The translations under genes and the position numbers were made by a program. From Paenibacillaceae bacterium GAS479 (GTDB lineage Bacteria; Bacillota; Bacilli; Paenibacillales; Paenibacillaceae): DNA of 64,000 bases. The stretch is taken from NCBI GenBank assembly GCA_900105225.1, contig LT629764.1, positions 198,098-262,097 of the forward strand. The letters run 5' to 3'. The notes under the pieces were generated by a model, which was not told where the DNA came from, did no database searches, and saw only the letters and a program-made list of their open reading frames with translations. Of this stretch, positions 1-8,225 are shown one piece after another. Position 1 is the first letter of the stretch. The number at the start of each line of letters is the position of its first letter.

Positions 1-549
1 CGTGGGGTCACCCTCAACCGTACCGCTGTAAGAAGCTCGCTGACGCAGCAGGAACGACTCATGCTTGAGAATCTGTTGTTTGTTAAGTGCCCGATAAAGC
101 GGCAAGACGCGGTCCAAACTGCAGATGACTAGCGAGGTGCCGATCATAACGAGCAGCAGCACAAACCACCATGATTCGAATGTGTGGGACAATCCGAGCG
201 CATAATAGATCTCGCCGGAAGTTCCGTATGTATCGCGGTAATAGTCCTCTAAGCTCTGCTTAGTAATAAAGGTGCTCTCTTGCGGGTAGATGGTACCTAG
301 CGATGCTCCAACTAGCGTGATAATAATTAGGTAAACAGCAACCTTGACGGAGGAGAAAAAGTTCCATACCCGGTCTAATATGGACGGGTTGCTCTTTTGC
401 GACCGTCTGGCCGCTCCGTCGTAACGCATTTCCAGCAGTTCAGCAGCGGCATCGCCGGATTCTTCACCAAGCGTTCTGCCGCATGCCTCGCATAATACTG
501 TGCCGGTAGGATTTTGGTGACCGCATTCGCATTTGGTGTTTTGGAACAC
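1..549 (-). CDS. resB: Cytochrome c biogenesis protein ResB, N-terminal part (runs off the left edge)
   Basis: ResB works with ResC in system II cytochrome c maturation, moving and attaching heme on the outer face of the membrane. The visible 183 codons start at a GTG behind an AGGAGG. Membrane segments lie near residues 68-88 and 125-141, followed by a CSLDR motif typical of ResB just after the second. Before the first membrane segment are Cys7, Cys9, Cys20 and Cys23 in a small zinc-ribbon-like arrangement. The gene follows resA by about 60 bases and rluB further upstream, as in Bacillus rluB-resABC. The remainder lies outside the window. Confidence 0.88.
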   Translation of the reverse strand, partial: MFQNTKCECGHQNPTGTVLCEACGRTLGEESGDAAAELLEMRYDGAARRSQKSNPSILDRVWNFFSSVKVAVYLIIITLVGASLGTIYPQESTFITKQSLEDYYRDTYGTSGEIYYALGLSHTFESWWFVLLLVMIGTSLVICSLDRVLPLYRALNKQQILKHESFLLRQRASYSGTVEGDPT

Positions 550-608
550 CGTTGTAGCCTCCTGTTCGTCCAGCTTATCCGTTAGATTCAATCAGGCTCG
601 GGCCGGGT

Positions 609-1142
609 TCAGCTTTCTTTGATTAGCTTAAGCACACGCTCTTCAATGTCGGCTTCCGTCATTCCGCCTTCATAGACTTCCTCTAGCGTACCGTCAGGCT
701 TGATGAAAAAAGTCGTTGGATAGGATCGAAGTCGGTATCGCTTCTCCGTCTCCTCATTGACATCTCTAAGGATCGGATACGTCAAATTTTTACCTTCGAC
801 GAAGTTTTTGACCGTAAGATCATCCTCGCTAAGGTTGATCGCCAGTATCTCTAACCCTTCGCTCTTCCACTTGTCGTATTGACGCTGGAACTCCGGCATT
901 TCCCTGACGCAAGGCGGGCAAAAGCTTCCCCAGAAATTGACCACAACAGGCTTACCTTCGTAGTCAGCCAACGAAACTGTTCGTCCATCGGTGGTAGCCA
1001 GCGTAAATGCAGGAGGTTTATCTCCTGGTCTTACGAAGTCTTCCTTCGACACAAACAGCGTCTTGCTGATGGCATAACCGCCGAGAAGCAAGACGCCGAG
1101 AAAAATGATGATTTGAACCGTCTTTCGGGCAGAGCCCTTCAT
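609..1142 (-). CDS. resA: Thiol-disulfide oxidoreductase ResA
   Basis: ResA is a membrane-anchored thioredoxin-like protein that reduces apocytochrome c cysteines outside the membrane before heme attachment. The 177-residue product has one N-terminal membrane anchor (about residues 9-26), then a thioredoxin fold. The active site is WGSFCPPC with Cys75 and Cys78; the family norm is CxxC, CEPC in B. subtilis. A cis-proline is expected in the SYPTTFF stretch. It lies between rluB and resB on the same strand, so one transcript for cytochrome c maturation is likely. Confidence 0.93.
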   Translation of the reverse strand: MKGSARKTVQIIIFLGVLLLGGYAISKTLFVSKEDFVRPGDKPPAFTLATTDGRTVSLADYEGKPVVVNFWGSFCPPCVREMPEFQRQYDKWKSEGLEILAINLSEDDLTVKNFVEGKNLTYPILRDVNEETEKRYRLRSYPTTFFIKPDGTLEEVYEGGMTEADIEERVLKLIKES

Positions 1143-1220
1143 CCCGAGTCACCACCTCATGTAAGCGTTTCTTCCTTCTCATTATACCTGTCGGCGGGGT
1201 TTGCGTATGGAGCTCTACGG

Positions 1221-1961
1221 TCAGTTTTTGTGGCTATTGTGTGAATGTGCGGCATCGCGCAATTCTTTGATTTCGGATAGCGTCAGATGTCTGAATTTGC
1301 CGCGCTGCATATTGTCCAAGCCGAGATGGCCGAACTTGATCCGCTTCAGTCGTGTAACGGGATGACCGACCGCGTCGAACATGCGGCGAACTTGGCGATT
1401 GCGTCCCTCATAAATCGTAATGGAAACAGTAGCAGAGTTACTGTCCATGTCGATATCGTGGTAGTCAACCTCAGCCGGTGCTGTCATGCCGTCCTCCAGC
1501 TTAACACCCTTTTGCAGCTTCTCCAGCGCTGTGCCATGGGGCACACCCTTCACGGTTGCCAAATAAGTTTTAGGCACATGATGGCTTGGATGCGTCAGCA
1601 AATTGGCGAATTCGCCGTCATTCGTAAGCAGCAGAAGTCCTTCCGTATCGTAATCCAGCCTTCCGACGGGATAAACACGCTCCTGGATACCAGTTAAAAA
1701 GTCGCTTACAATTTTGCGGCCCTTTGGATCGGAAGCACTTGTGATAACGCCCTTCGGCTTGTTCATCATCACGTAGATTTTTTTCTCGGAAGCAATTCGC
1801 TTGCCCTTAACTATGATGACATCTGTTGTGGGATCCGCCTTCGTACCTAGTTCGCGGACCACTTTTCCGTTCACTTCCACCGCTCCGCTTGTGATAAGCT
1901 CCTCGCATTTGCGACGGGAGGCTACTCCAGCAGCAGCGAGGATTTTTTGTAATCGTTCCAA
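1221..1961 (-). CDS. rluB: Ribosomal large subunit pseudouridine synthase B (RluB/RsuA family)
   Basis: This enzyme makes a pseudouridine in 23S rRNA. The 246-residue protein has an S4 RNA-binding domain (about residues 2-60), then the synthase domain. The catalytic motif GRLDYDTEG places the nucleophile at Asp103. The start is a TTG with GAGGTGA six bases upstream. It sits between spmB and resA, the same position as B. subtilis rluB (ypuL). A terminator lies upstream at the end of spmB, so rluB-resA-resB probably has its own promoter. Confidence 0.93.
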   Translation of the reverse strand: MERLQKILAAAGVASRRKCEELITSGAVEVNGKVVRELGTKADPTTDVIIVKGKRIASEKKIYVMMNKPKGVITSASDPKGRKIVSDFLTGIQERVYPVGRLDYDTEGLLLLTNDGEFANLLTHPSHHVPKTYLATVKGVPHGTALEKLQKGVKLEDGMTAPAEVDYHDIDMDSNSATVSITIYEGRNRQVRRMFDAVGHPVTRLKRIKFGHLGLDNMQRGKFRHLTLSEIKELRDAAHSHNSHKN

Positions 1962-2038
1962 TTAAGTTCACCTCATCCACCATCATACCCATTGTCCTTC
2001 AAAAGTACAAGCTGGCGCCTGCATCAGTCGAATTGTGC

Positions 2039-2079
2039 AAAAAAAGACCGCTTCCGTCCCAAGCAGGGATCGAAGCGGA
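2039..2079 (-). terminator. Rho-independent terminator after spmB
   Basis: On the minus strand a stem built from CCGCTTC and GAAGCGG arms (one central mismatch, loop of about 5) is followed by TCTTTTTTT. It begins just after the spmB stop and closes the dacB-spmA-spmB unit before rluB. Confidence 0.8.
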
Positions 2080-2086
2080 ATAAATC

Positions 2087-2620
2087 TCAACCGAATATAT
2101 ACAAACAGATGAATACGGCGGCAACAAAACCGACCAAATCGGAGAACAACCCAACTTTAAGCGCATATCTCGTGCGGCGAATGCCGATAGCGCCGAAGTA
2201 AACAGTGAGCACATACAAAGTCGTATCTGTGCTTCCCTGGATCGTAGATGCAATCCGGCCAATCATACTGTCAGGCCCATAGGTCGCGATGAGATCGGAC
2301 GTAAAGGCTAGCGATCCCGCCCCGGTGAGCGGACGAAGCAGCGCCAGCGGCAGCACCTCACCGGGAATGCCAATATAGCGCAGCAAGGGCTCCATCGCTC
2401 CTGTAATGAAATCCATCGCTCCCGAAGCACGGAACATGCTGATTGCGACCATCATGCCGACAAGATGCGGGATGATGCTTATCGCAGTACCGAAGCCTTC
2501 TTTAGCGCCCTCAGTGAACGTTTCATATACAGGTACTTTACGAAATGCGCCATATAAAGGAATGAAAGCAATAATAGCTGGGATCATCCAAGCGGACAGT
2601 AAATTAATGAAAGCATACAT
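2087..2620 (-). CDS. spmB: Spore maturation protein B
   Basis: SpmB is an integral membrane protein needed for proper dehydration of the spore core, acting with SpmA. The 177-residue sequence has several hydrophobic segments and the nucleoside-recognition (Gate) domain character of the family. The start ATG has GAGGGGGTG upstream. It follows spmA closely and belongs to dacB-spmA-spmB, conserved in Bacillus and made in the mother cell. A sigma-E-type promoter lies ahead of dacB. Confidence 0.93.
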   Translation of the reverse strand: MYAFINLLSAWMIPAIIAFIPLYGAFRKVPVYETFTEGAKEGFGTAISIIPHLVGMMVAISMFRASGAMDFITGAMEPLLRYIGIPGEVLPLALLRPLTGAGSLAFTSDLIATYGPDSMIGRIASTIQGSTDTTLYVLTVYFGAIGIRRTRYALKVGLFSDLVGFVAAVFICLYIFG

Positions 2621-2638
2621 GAATGCACCCCCTCAAAT

Positions 2639-3316
2639 TCAGGTGGCAGGCCGTTTCCCGCTTCCTCTAGATCGCAGCAACCCTGCCGAGCGATGATCCT
2701 GTTTGCCTACAGGCTGCTCGGCCGTTGGCGGAGCGAGCGGAGGCTGTCGGTGTCGATACCAGCGATCCAGTGCAATCGCCGCCAGAGTCGCAACCGCTGT
2801 CGCGGCAAGCGTTGTGCCGACGATTTCCGCCGGATTCACCGACCCATAATTCATGCGGATTGCAATCAAAGTAGTCGGCACGAGCGTAATGCTGGATGTG
2901 TTAAGCGCAAGCAGTGTGCACATTGCGGGAGTTGCTGTATCCGGATTGGGATTCAGCTTTTGCAGCTCTTGCATCGCCTTAATTCCCATCGGAGTCGCCG
3001 CATTGCCTAGCCCGAGAATATTTGCACTCATATTGCTCATGATGTAACCCATTGCTGGATGGCCCTTCGGCACATCTGGGAACAACAGACGGACGAGCGG
3101 ACCCAGCAACCGAGCGAGACGGGAGAGCAAGCCCGCGTCCTCAGCGATTCGCATTAGCCCCATCCAGAAGACGAGAATGCTGATCAGACCAAAGCAGATC
3201 GTCACTCCGTTTTTGGCTCCATCAAACGCTGCCTGCGTCACTGCATCCATACGACCGGTAGCCGCCGCAACGACAACGCTGACCACGATAAAAAACAGCC
3301 ATATCCAGTTGACCAC
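2639..3316 (-). CDS. spmA: Spore maturation protein A
   Basis: SpmA is the membrane partner of SpmB in spore core dehydration. The 225-residue product begins with a hydrophobic segment at a GTG start; its Shine-Dalgarno sequence lies in the end of dacB, whose stop is only 6 bases upstream, so translational coupling is likely. Conserved GNAATPMGIKAM and TLLALNTSSI stretches identify the Gate-type family. About 30 C-terminal residues, rich in Pro, Arg and Ser, extend past the usual end (B. subtilis SpmA is about 196 residues). Confidence 0.92.
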   Translation of the reverse strand: MVNWIWLFFIVVSVVVAAATGRMDAVTQAAFDGAKNGVTICFGLISILVFWMGLMRIAEDAGLLSRLARLLGPLVRLLFPDVPKGHPAMGYIMSNMSANILGLGNAATPMGIKAMQELQKLNPNPDTATPAMCTLLALNTSSITLVPTTLIAIRMNYGSVNPAEIVGTTLAATAVATLAAIALDRWYRHRQPPLAPPTAEQPVGKQDHRSAGLLRSRGSGKRPAT

Positions 3317-3322
3317 GCAGCA

Positions 3323-4519
3323 TCAAGCCTCCTTGGCTCCAAATAGCGCTCGCAGGCTCATCATCAGCGCTGAGCCGATGGAAGCAGGCCGATTGCTAAA
3401 CATACCGCCTGGGCGGAAAGAGGCAGCTGGCCGATCTGGCAGCTTGAGCCTTGGACTTCCTTGATCGTACACAGGCACCGTTCCGATCGGCTGCCCGTTC
3501 AAGCTCCACTCCAGCCTGCCGCGCTCGCCAAGCGCATATGCAGTGGCATTTTTGGAAGGACTGAGCAGTACTAAATTGTTGCTGAGTCCCGTCTCTTCTC
3601 CTTCCGCCAGAGGGTAACTGAACTCTCTGCCGGCCGCAAGCGCATAGCCTTTGAGCGGCTCGCCCCTTTGGGCTAGCGGTTTCAGTTTGTAATTGCCAAA
3701 GCCCCAGTCTAGCAATACGGAATGATCATGCCAGTCATCTCGATCATTTAGCGTCACAACAGCAAGCTGCTGGCCGTCCCTGGTAGCCGAGCTAACCAGG
3801 CAGCGCAGCGCCGTTTTGGTATAGCCGGTTTTAACCCCGTCTGCCCCATCGTACATAGCGAGCATTTTGTTTTTGTTTACCCAGCTGTAATCCCAAGGAT
3901 CATTAGGGTTTGGCGCTTTGTGCACCTTCGTCTTGACGATTTCCGCGAACACCGGATTGCGTAGAGCATAAGCAGTCAGTTTGGCCATATCGTTGGCAGT
4001 GGACATATGTCCCTTTTGATCCAAGCCGTGAGGATTCATGAAGGTGGAATTTTCCATGCCGATCCAAGCTGCTTTATCGTTCATCATTCGGACGAAACCT
4101 TCCTCAGAGCCGCCCACATGCTCGGCAATCGCCGTAGCTGCATCATTGCCAGAGCGGAGCATTAGGCCGTAGAGCATATTCTCTAGCTTCATTTTCTCGC
4201 CCAATTTCAAATAAATCGAGGAGCCTTCCTTGCCAACTGCGCGCGGGCCAACTGTAACCGTATCAGTCAGGTCACCCTCTTCAATAGCGGTAATGGCGGT
4301 CATGATCTTCGTTAAACTGGCAATGAGCATCGGCGTATCGCCGGAGTCGCTGTACAGCAATCGACCAGATTCCACATCGATGAGTGCAGACGCTCTAGCA
4401 CTAGTGGACGGCGGCTTCGAAGCTCCAGATGCCGCAGCGGCAGGCAGCATAACAGCGCAAAGCAAAGACATTCCGAGCGCAATAGCAACTGTGCGCTTCC
4501 AAGCTTCATTTAGGGCCAC
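3323..4519 (-). CDS. dacB: D-alanyl-D-alanine carboxypeptidase, sporulation type (DacB)
   Basis: A low-molecular-weight penicillin-binding protein that trims pentapeptides in spore cortex peptidoglycan. Of 398 residues, the first 30 or so form a signal peptide ending in an Ala-rich cleavage region. The three serine-transpeptidase motifs are present: SLTK (Ser68, Lys71), SGN (123-125) and KTG (230-232). Its position ahead of spmA-spmB matches B. subtilis dacB (PBP5*). The GTG start has AGGAGGAG upstream, and a near-consensus sigma-E promoter sits about 58 bases before it. Confidence 0.92.
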   Translation of the reverse strand: MALNEAWKRTVAIALGMSLLCAVMLPAAAASGASKPPSTSARASALIDVESGRLLYSDSGDTPMLIASLTKIMTAITAIEEGDLTDTVTVGPRAVGKEGSSIYLKLGEKMKLENMLYGLMLRSGNDAATAIAEHVGGSEEGFVRMMNDKAAWIGMENSTFMNPHGLDQKGHMSTANDMAKLTAYALRNPVFAEIVKTKVHKAPNPNDPWDYSWVNKNKMLAMYDGADGVKTGYTKTALRCLVSSATRDGQQLAVVTLNDRDDWHDHSVLLDWGFGNYKLKPLAQRGEPLKGYALAAGREFSYPLAEGEETGLSNNLVLLSPSKNATAYALGERGRLEWSLNGQPIGTVPVYDQGSPRLKLPDRPAASFRPGGMFSNRPASIGSALMMSLRALFGAKEA

Positions 4520-4576
4520 GGTATTCGCTCCTCCTCATGGCACGAAGAGCCGCATAGGCTCCCGTCTACTCGTCAA

Positions 4577-4605
4577 ATTGTATGTACCTTGTCCGCTAAA
4601 TATGA
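4577..4605 (-). promoter_or_regulatory. Sigma-E promoter of dacB-spmA-spmB
   Basis: The minus strand reads TCATATT, 14 bases, CATACAAT. Both boxes fit the Bacillus sigma-E consensus (KMATATT and CATACAHT) without a mismatch, at the usual spacing. Mother-cell expression of this operon is established in B. subtilis. Confidence 0.82.
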
Positions 4606-4660
4606 ACAAGCCCTACTCATCTGCAAACATTATCCTGGAATGCGAGTCGACAAGCATAAC

Positions 4661-4688
4661 AAAAAACTGCCCCGAAAGAGGGACAGTT
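4661..4688 (-). terminator. Rho-independent terminator after ytfJ
   Basis: On the minus strand AACTGTCCC pairs with GGGGCAGTT (9 pairs, one T-G) around a short loop, followed directly by TTTTTT. It lies about 25 bases after the ytfJ stop. Confidence 0.85.
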
Positions 4689-4711
4689 CAGTCATAGAGT
4701 GAAAATACGGC

Positions 4712-5170
4712 TTAGATGATGGGATCGGTGTTGATAAGAGTGCTTTCGACACGGTCGGTTCCGGAGTGCCGGAACATGCCCTGGATTTTCTCAAAAGCAC
4801 CTGGCACCGAATCAATGACCCGCTCAACGAGATGGGTCTGATTATCGAGCGGCACAACCCGCACTCCATGCGTGCCTACTACGAGAAATGCGATTGGCGT
4901 AATGGATACGCCACCACCGCTACCTCCGCCAAAAGGCGACGCTACTTGCGCGTTATGAGCATCCGCGTGGGATGAAGTGTTGTGCGTGGAGCCGTCCATA
5001 CGGATGTCACTGCCTCCGGCCACGAATCCGAAGCCGACTTTACTGATCGGCATAATCACGCTGCCGTCCGGCGTTTGCACGGGATCTCCGACGATCGTGT
5101 TAACGTCCACCATTTCCTTGATATTTTCCATGGCCGTCTGCATTAGGCCCTGAATAGGATGTTCTGCCAC
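4712..5170 (-). CDS. ytfJ: Sporulation protein YtfJ (GerW family)
   Basis: Members of this family are made in the forespore and are linked to spore germination (GerW) in Bacillus; the biochemical role is unknown. The 152-residue protein has the family pattern: an N-terminal MEN(I)KEMVDVNTIVGDP stretch, a phenylalanine- and glycine-containing core, and a Gly-rich loop before ITPIAFLVV. The start is a GTG with AAAGGAGG 9 bases ahead, overlapping the end of ytfI by 28 bases, so the two are translationally linked. A terminator follows. Confidence 0.87.
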   Translation of the reverse strand: MAEHPIQGLMQTAMENIKEMVDVNTIVGDPVQTPDGSVIMPISKVGFGFVAGGSDIRMDGSTHNTSSHADAHNAQVASPFGGGSGGGVSITPIAFLVVGTHGVRVVPLDNQTHLVERVIDSVPGAFEKIQGMFRHSGTDRVESTLINTDPII

Positions 5171-5829
5171 AGTCTGACGCCTCCTTTCGTTCTCATCATC
5201 CGGACAAGGAGTTGCAGTCCGGCAAGGATAGCATTTCCCAAGCTAATTTCAGCTATGCAGTTAAACCGTGTTTCCAAGCAAGCAACTCGGTATTCCGGCT
5301 GCACTCCCATAATTGGCTTCCCCTGCAAACGAACGAGCTGGGACAGCACGCCAAGAGCGGACGTTTTGAAAGACCAGACCATGCCGGTAGCCATGGCTGT
5401 CCACATCGCATCCCCCGTCCCAACGGTCGTTTTCCATTCCCAACGGGTAATTTTTACTTTTCCCATCGTTTTGCGGACGAGGGCAGTTAAATGATCAGTC
5501 TGCTTAAGCAGATTCCAGCCATGCTGTAGAAATAGATTGATTTTGCTGAAGCCAATCTCCTCATCCTTGCGAGCTCCCGTATGCAGTAAGGAGCCGCTAT
5601 CAAGCTCGGATAACTCCTTGACCTTCAATCCTGAGCCCCCGAGTTTCATCATCGGCACTTCCCATTTGAATTTGACGAGCCCGAACAGCGTACGAATGTT
5701 AAGCACGATGTTGTCGTCGCCGTGGTTGCGCTGCCCTTCGGCATGCGCCCGGATTGGAACGGCTGCCAAAGCCGCAGCTGCAATAATCGGCAGCGACACA
5801 ACGACGAGCCAGCCTAGCCAATGCGGCAT
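5143..5829 (-). CDS. ytfI: DUF2953 membrane protein YtfI
   Basis: A protein of unknown function found upstream of ytfJ in many spore formers. The chosen ATG (MPHWLGWL) has AAGGAGGTGAGC directly upstream, giving 228 residues; a longer reading exists but lacks a ribosome site. One N-terminal membrane segment (about residues 3-25) is followed by a soluble domain with the KVGFK/LFGLVKFKWE-type pattern of DUF2953. It overlaps ytfJ by 28 bases. Family membership is from pattern and context; no activity can be assigned. Confidence 0.8.
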   Translation of the reverse strand: MPHWLGWLVVVSLPIIAAAALAAVPIRAHAEGQRNHGDDNIVLNIRTLFGLVKFKWEVPMMKLGGSGLKVKELSELDSGSLLHTGARKDEEIGFSKINLFLQHGWNLLKQTDHLTALVRKTMGKVKITRWEWKTTVGTGDAMWTAMATGMVWSFKTSALGVLSQLVRLQGKPIMGVQPEYRVACLETRFNCIAEISLGNAILAGLQLLVRMMRTKGGVRLWQNILFRA

Positions 5830-5889
5830 GAAGCTCACCTCCTTAAGCGGCACGGTCAAAACAGACATGAACATGCGTGCAATTAGAAG

Positions 5890-5896
5890 TAGTATG
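5890..5896 (-). promoter_or_regulatory. Possible sigma-F/G -10 box for ytfI-ytfJ
   Basis: The minus strand has CATACTA about 60 bases before the ytfI start, matching the forespore -10 consensus CATnMTA. No good GHATR -35 box was found 17-19 bases upstream, so this is only suggestive. ytfJ is forespore-expressed in B. subtilis. Confidence 0.35.
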
Positions 5897-5924
5897 TCCC
5901 AGCAAATCAAAAAATCTCCAACTT

Positions 5925-7166
5925 TTAAGGTTTGATTCCAATCTCAACTCGGTCCTGGTTGTACTTATTCTCCAACCTCATGCTGCCTAAAGTAAGCAGC
6001 GCCCCGAAGCCAACCATAACGGCAGCCATCCACGCCGTATGTTGCAGCCCCATCCCATCGGCAACTACACCTCCGACAAAAGCGCCAAGCGCTATGCCTC
6101 CATTAAAGGAAGCGATGTTGAGCGAAGAGGCAAAGTCAACGGCGCTGGGAGCGTAACGCTCTGCCAGCGTCAGCACGTAAGCCTGCAGAACTGGAACGCT
6201 CATGAAAGCGAGCAGCCCCATACCGATCACATTGATCAAACCGAGCGATTTGGAAGGAGCGGTAAAGGTAAACAGCAGCAATATAACGGCTTGCACGATG
6301 AAAATATAAAATAGCGCGTGTACGGGTCTGTTATTGCCAAGACGGCCGCCAAAATGGTTCCCGACCGCAATCGCTACTCCATAAAGAAAGAGGATAAAGC
6401 TGATCGCTGTTCCGCCGAATCCGCTCAGATCCCGCAAAATCGGGGAAAGATAAGTAAAGGTAACAAACGTTCCGCCATACCCGATAATTGTAATTGCGAG
6501 AACGAGCAGAATTCTGCCGGTCGTGATCAGCTTCATTTGATCCTTAAACGAAGGTGCTGCGCCCCTTTTCCGCTCGATGTTCGGGACAGCGATTGCATTC
6601 ATAATGAACGCGATAACGCCGATTATCGTAATTCCGTAAAAGGGCAATCGCCAACCGTAAATCTCGCTCAGATACGTTCCAAGCGGTGCGCCGATTGCAG
6701 TCGCAATTGTAAATCCTCCAAACACAAAAGCAATCGCACTGCCGCGGCGGTTTTGCGGTACCAGATTGGCGGCGACCGTGGAGCCAAGAGCAAAAAATAC
6801 ACCATGGGAAAAGGCCGACAACACACGTCCAGCGAGCACAAGACTGAACACTGGGGCAATCGCCGTAATGAAATGGCCGATAATAAACAGCACAATCATC
6901 GACAGCAAAACCTTTTTTCGGTTCAACTTAGCCGTCAGCGAAGTAAGGATAGGTCCGCCTACAGCTACGCCTAGAGCATACATGGAGACGATAAGTCCTG
7001 CAGTTGAAATCGATATACCAAAGTCGCGCGCAACGCCTGGCAAAATACCGATGCTGATAAATTCCGTAACGCCTACGCCAAAAAATGTTATCGCCAAGGC
7101 GAATAGGGCGAACCAATTACCTGATCGCTCTTGAGGAGCGGAAGATGTGGGCTGATTTATGTTCAT
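5925..7166 (-). CDS. Major facilitator superfamily efflux transporter
   Basis: A 413-residue, 12-segment MFS permease of the AraJ/YdhP/chloramphenicol-exporter type, probably a proton-driven drug or metabolite exporter. The sequence has the loop 2-3 motif after TM2 (GGPILTSLTAKLNRKKVLL) and a Gly-rich TM5 stretch with PLGTYLSEIYGWR, typical of drug/H+ antiporters. ATG has GGAGGAAAGATC ahead. It diverges from a LysR-family gene over a 131-base gap containing a T-N11-A palindrome, which suggests control by that regulator. The substrate is unknown. Confidence 0.87.
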   Translation of the reverse strand: MNINQPTSSAPQERSGNWFALFALAITFFGVGVTEFISIGILPGVARDFGISISTAGLIVSMYALGVAVGGPILTSLTAKLNRKKVLLSMIVLFIIGHFITAIAPVFSLVLAGRVLSAFSHGVFFALGSTVAANLVPQNRRGSAIAFVFGGFTIATAIGAPLGTYLSEIYGWRLPFYGITIIGVIAFIMNAIAVPNIERKRGAAPSFKDQMKLITTGRILLVLAITIIGYGGTFVTFTYLSPILRDLSGFGGTAISFILFLYGVAIAVGNHFGGRLGNNRPVHALFYIFIVQAVILLLFTFTAPSKSLGLINVIGMGLLAFMSVPVLQAYVLTLAERYAPSAVDFASSLNIASFNGGIALGAFVGGVVADGMGLQHTAWMAAVMVGFGALLTLGSMRLENKYNQDRVEIGIKP

Positions 7167-7213
7167 GATCTTTCCTCCAGTTGATTCATTAAGCTCACGT
7201 GAGGCTTGTTGTT

Positions 7214-7230
7214 TATAGAATAATACTATA
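7214..7230. promoter_or_regulatory. LysR-type operator between MFS gene and regulator
   Basis: TATAG, 7 bases, CTATA is a 17-bp perfect-arm palindrome with the T-N11-A character of LysR binding sites. On the minus strand it overlaps the TATAAA of a plausible sigma-A promoter (TTGATC, 17 bases, TATAAA) driving the MFS gene. It is the only clear dyad in the divergent gap. Confidence 0.55.
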
Positions 7231-7297
7231 GCATGATCAATTAAAGTGAATATAAATGAATACTAGATTCAATAATTATGAACAATGGGGTGTGAAA

Positions 7298-8182
7298 ATG
7301 GAGCTTCGCCAACTCGTAACGTTCCGGATGGTCGCGCTGACGCTTAACTTCAGCCGTGCAGCCGCAGCGTTGAATTACGTTCCCTCGAATGTTTCGATGC
7401 AGATTCAATCACTGGAGGAGGAGCTTGGAGTTAAACTTGTGGACCGCTTGAACAAACAAATTGCCTTAACGGAGGCAGGTAAGCGATTTTCTGTTCATGT
7501 GGAGAAGATATTAAACGATGTGGAGGAAGCAAAAAACGATCTGAATTCCGAAAAAATCGCCGGGACGATTACTATCAGCGCAAACGAAATTATGTGCACC
7601 TACCTGCTTCCCGGTGTTCTGTTGCGATTTCGCGAGTTGTACCCCGACGTTCGGTTGATTTTCCGGCCCACTTCCCATGAGGGTCTTAGACAGTCTCTTT
7701 ATGACGGGGTAACAGATGTAATCTTTATTTTTGACGAGCCCATTTCATCAACCGGGCTGCATGTCGAGCCATTGCGGGAGGAGCGATTCCGCATGCTGGC
7801 CGCGCCTAATCATCGACTGGCCGGTCAAAGCTCCATCCAATCCGCCGATTTAAGCGATGAGTTTTTTCTTGTTCACGAAAAAGGCTGCACCTATCGCACA
7901 ATGTTCGATCGCTTCATCGTGCGCGAAGGCGCGGAAAACGTCACCAACCTGGAATTCAGCAGCGCCGAAGCGATCAAACAATGCGCTATGCTCGGCATGG
8001 GAATCGCCTTTTTACCGGAAATCGCCGTTGCTTCCGAACTGGAGCAAGGCCGGCTCATTGCGCTGCCTCTGGAATTGGCCGAGCTAAATGTCGCCATCCA
8101 AATGGTGTGGCACAAAAAGAAATGGATCTCTCCTGCCATTCACGCCTTCCTTGATATGGCGAGGCGGGAGCTGCAACAATAA
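7298..8182 (+). CDS. LysR-family transcriptional regulator
   Basis: A 294-residue regulator with an N-terminal winged helix (about residues 1-60; FSRAAAALNYVPSNVSMQIQSLE is the recognition region) and a C-terminal periplasmic-binding-protein-like effector domain. The ATG at MELRQLVTF is preferred because GGGGTG lies just upstream and LysR proteins normally start here; an in-frame start 14 codons earlier is less likely. It diverges from the MFS exporter, so it probably controls that exporter and itself. The ligand is unknown. Confidence 0.9.
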   Translation: MELRQLVTFRMVALTLNFSRAAAALNYVPSNVSMQIQSLEEELGVKLVDRLNKQIALTEAGKRFSVHVEKILNDVEEAKNDLNSEKIAGTITISANEIMCTYLLPGVLLRFRELYPDVRLIFRPTSHEGLRQSLYDGVTDVIFIFDEPISSTGLHVEPLREERFRMLAAPNHRLAGQSSIQSADLSDEFFLVHEKGCTYRTMFDRFIVREGAENVTNLEFSSAEAIKQCAMLGMGIAFLPEIAVASELEQGRLIALPLELAELNVAIQMVWHKKKWISPAIHAFLDMARRELQQ

Positions 8183-8225
8183 TGGCGTCTGCTAATTGTT
8201 CTACGCATCTATAGATTCGGTGAGA

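Noticed and set aside
6318-6974. 218-residue plus-strand ORF inside the MFS gene
   Set aside because: Hydrophilic antisense image of membrane-segment codons; no start signals.
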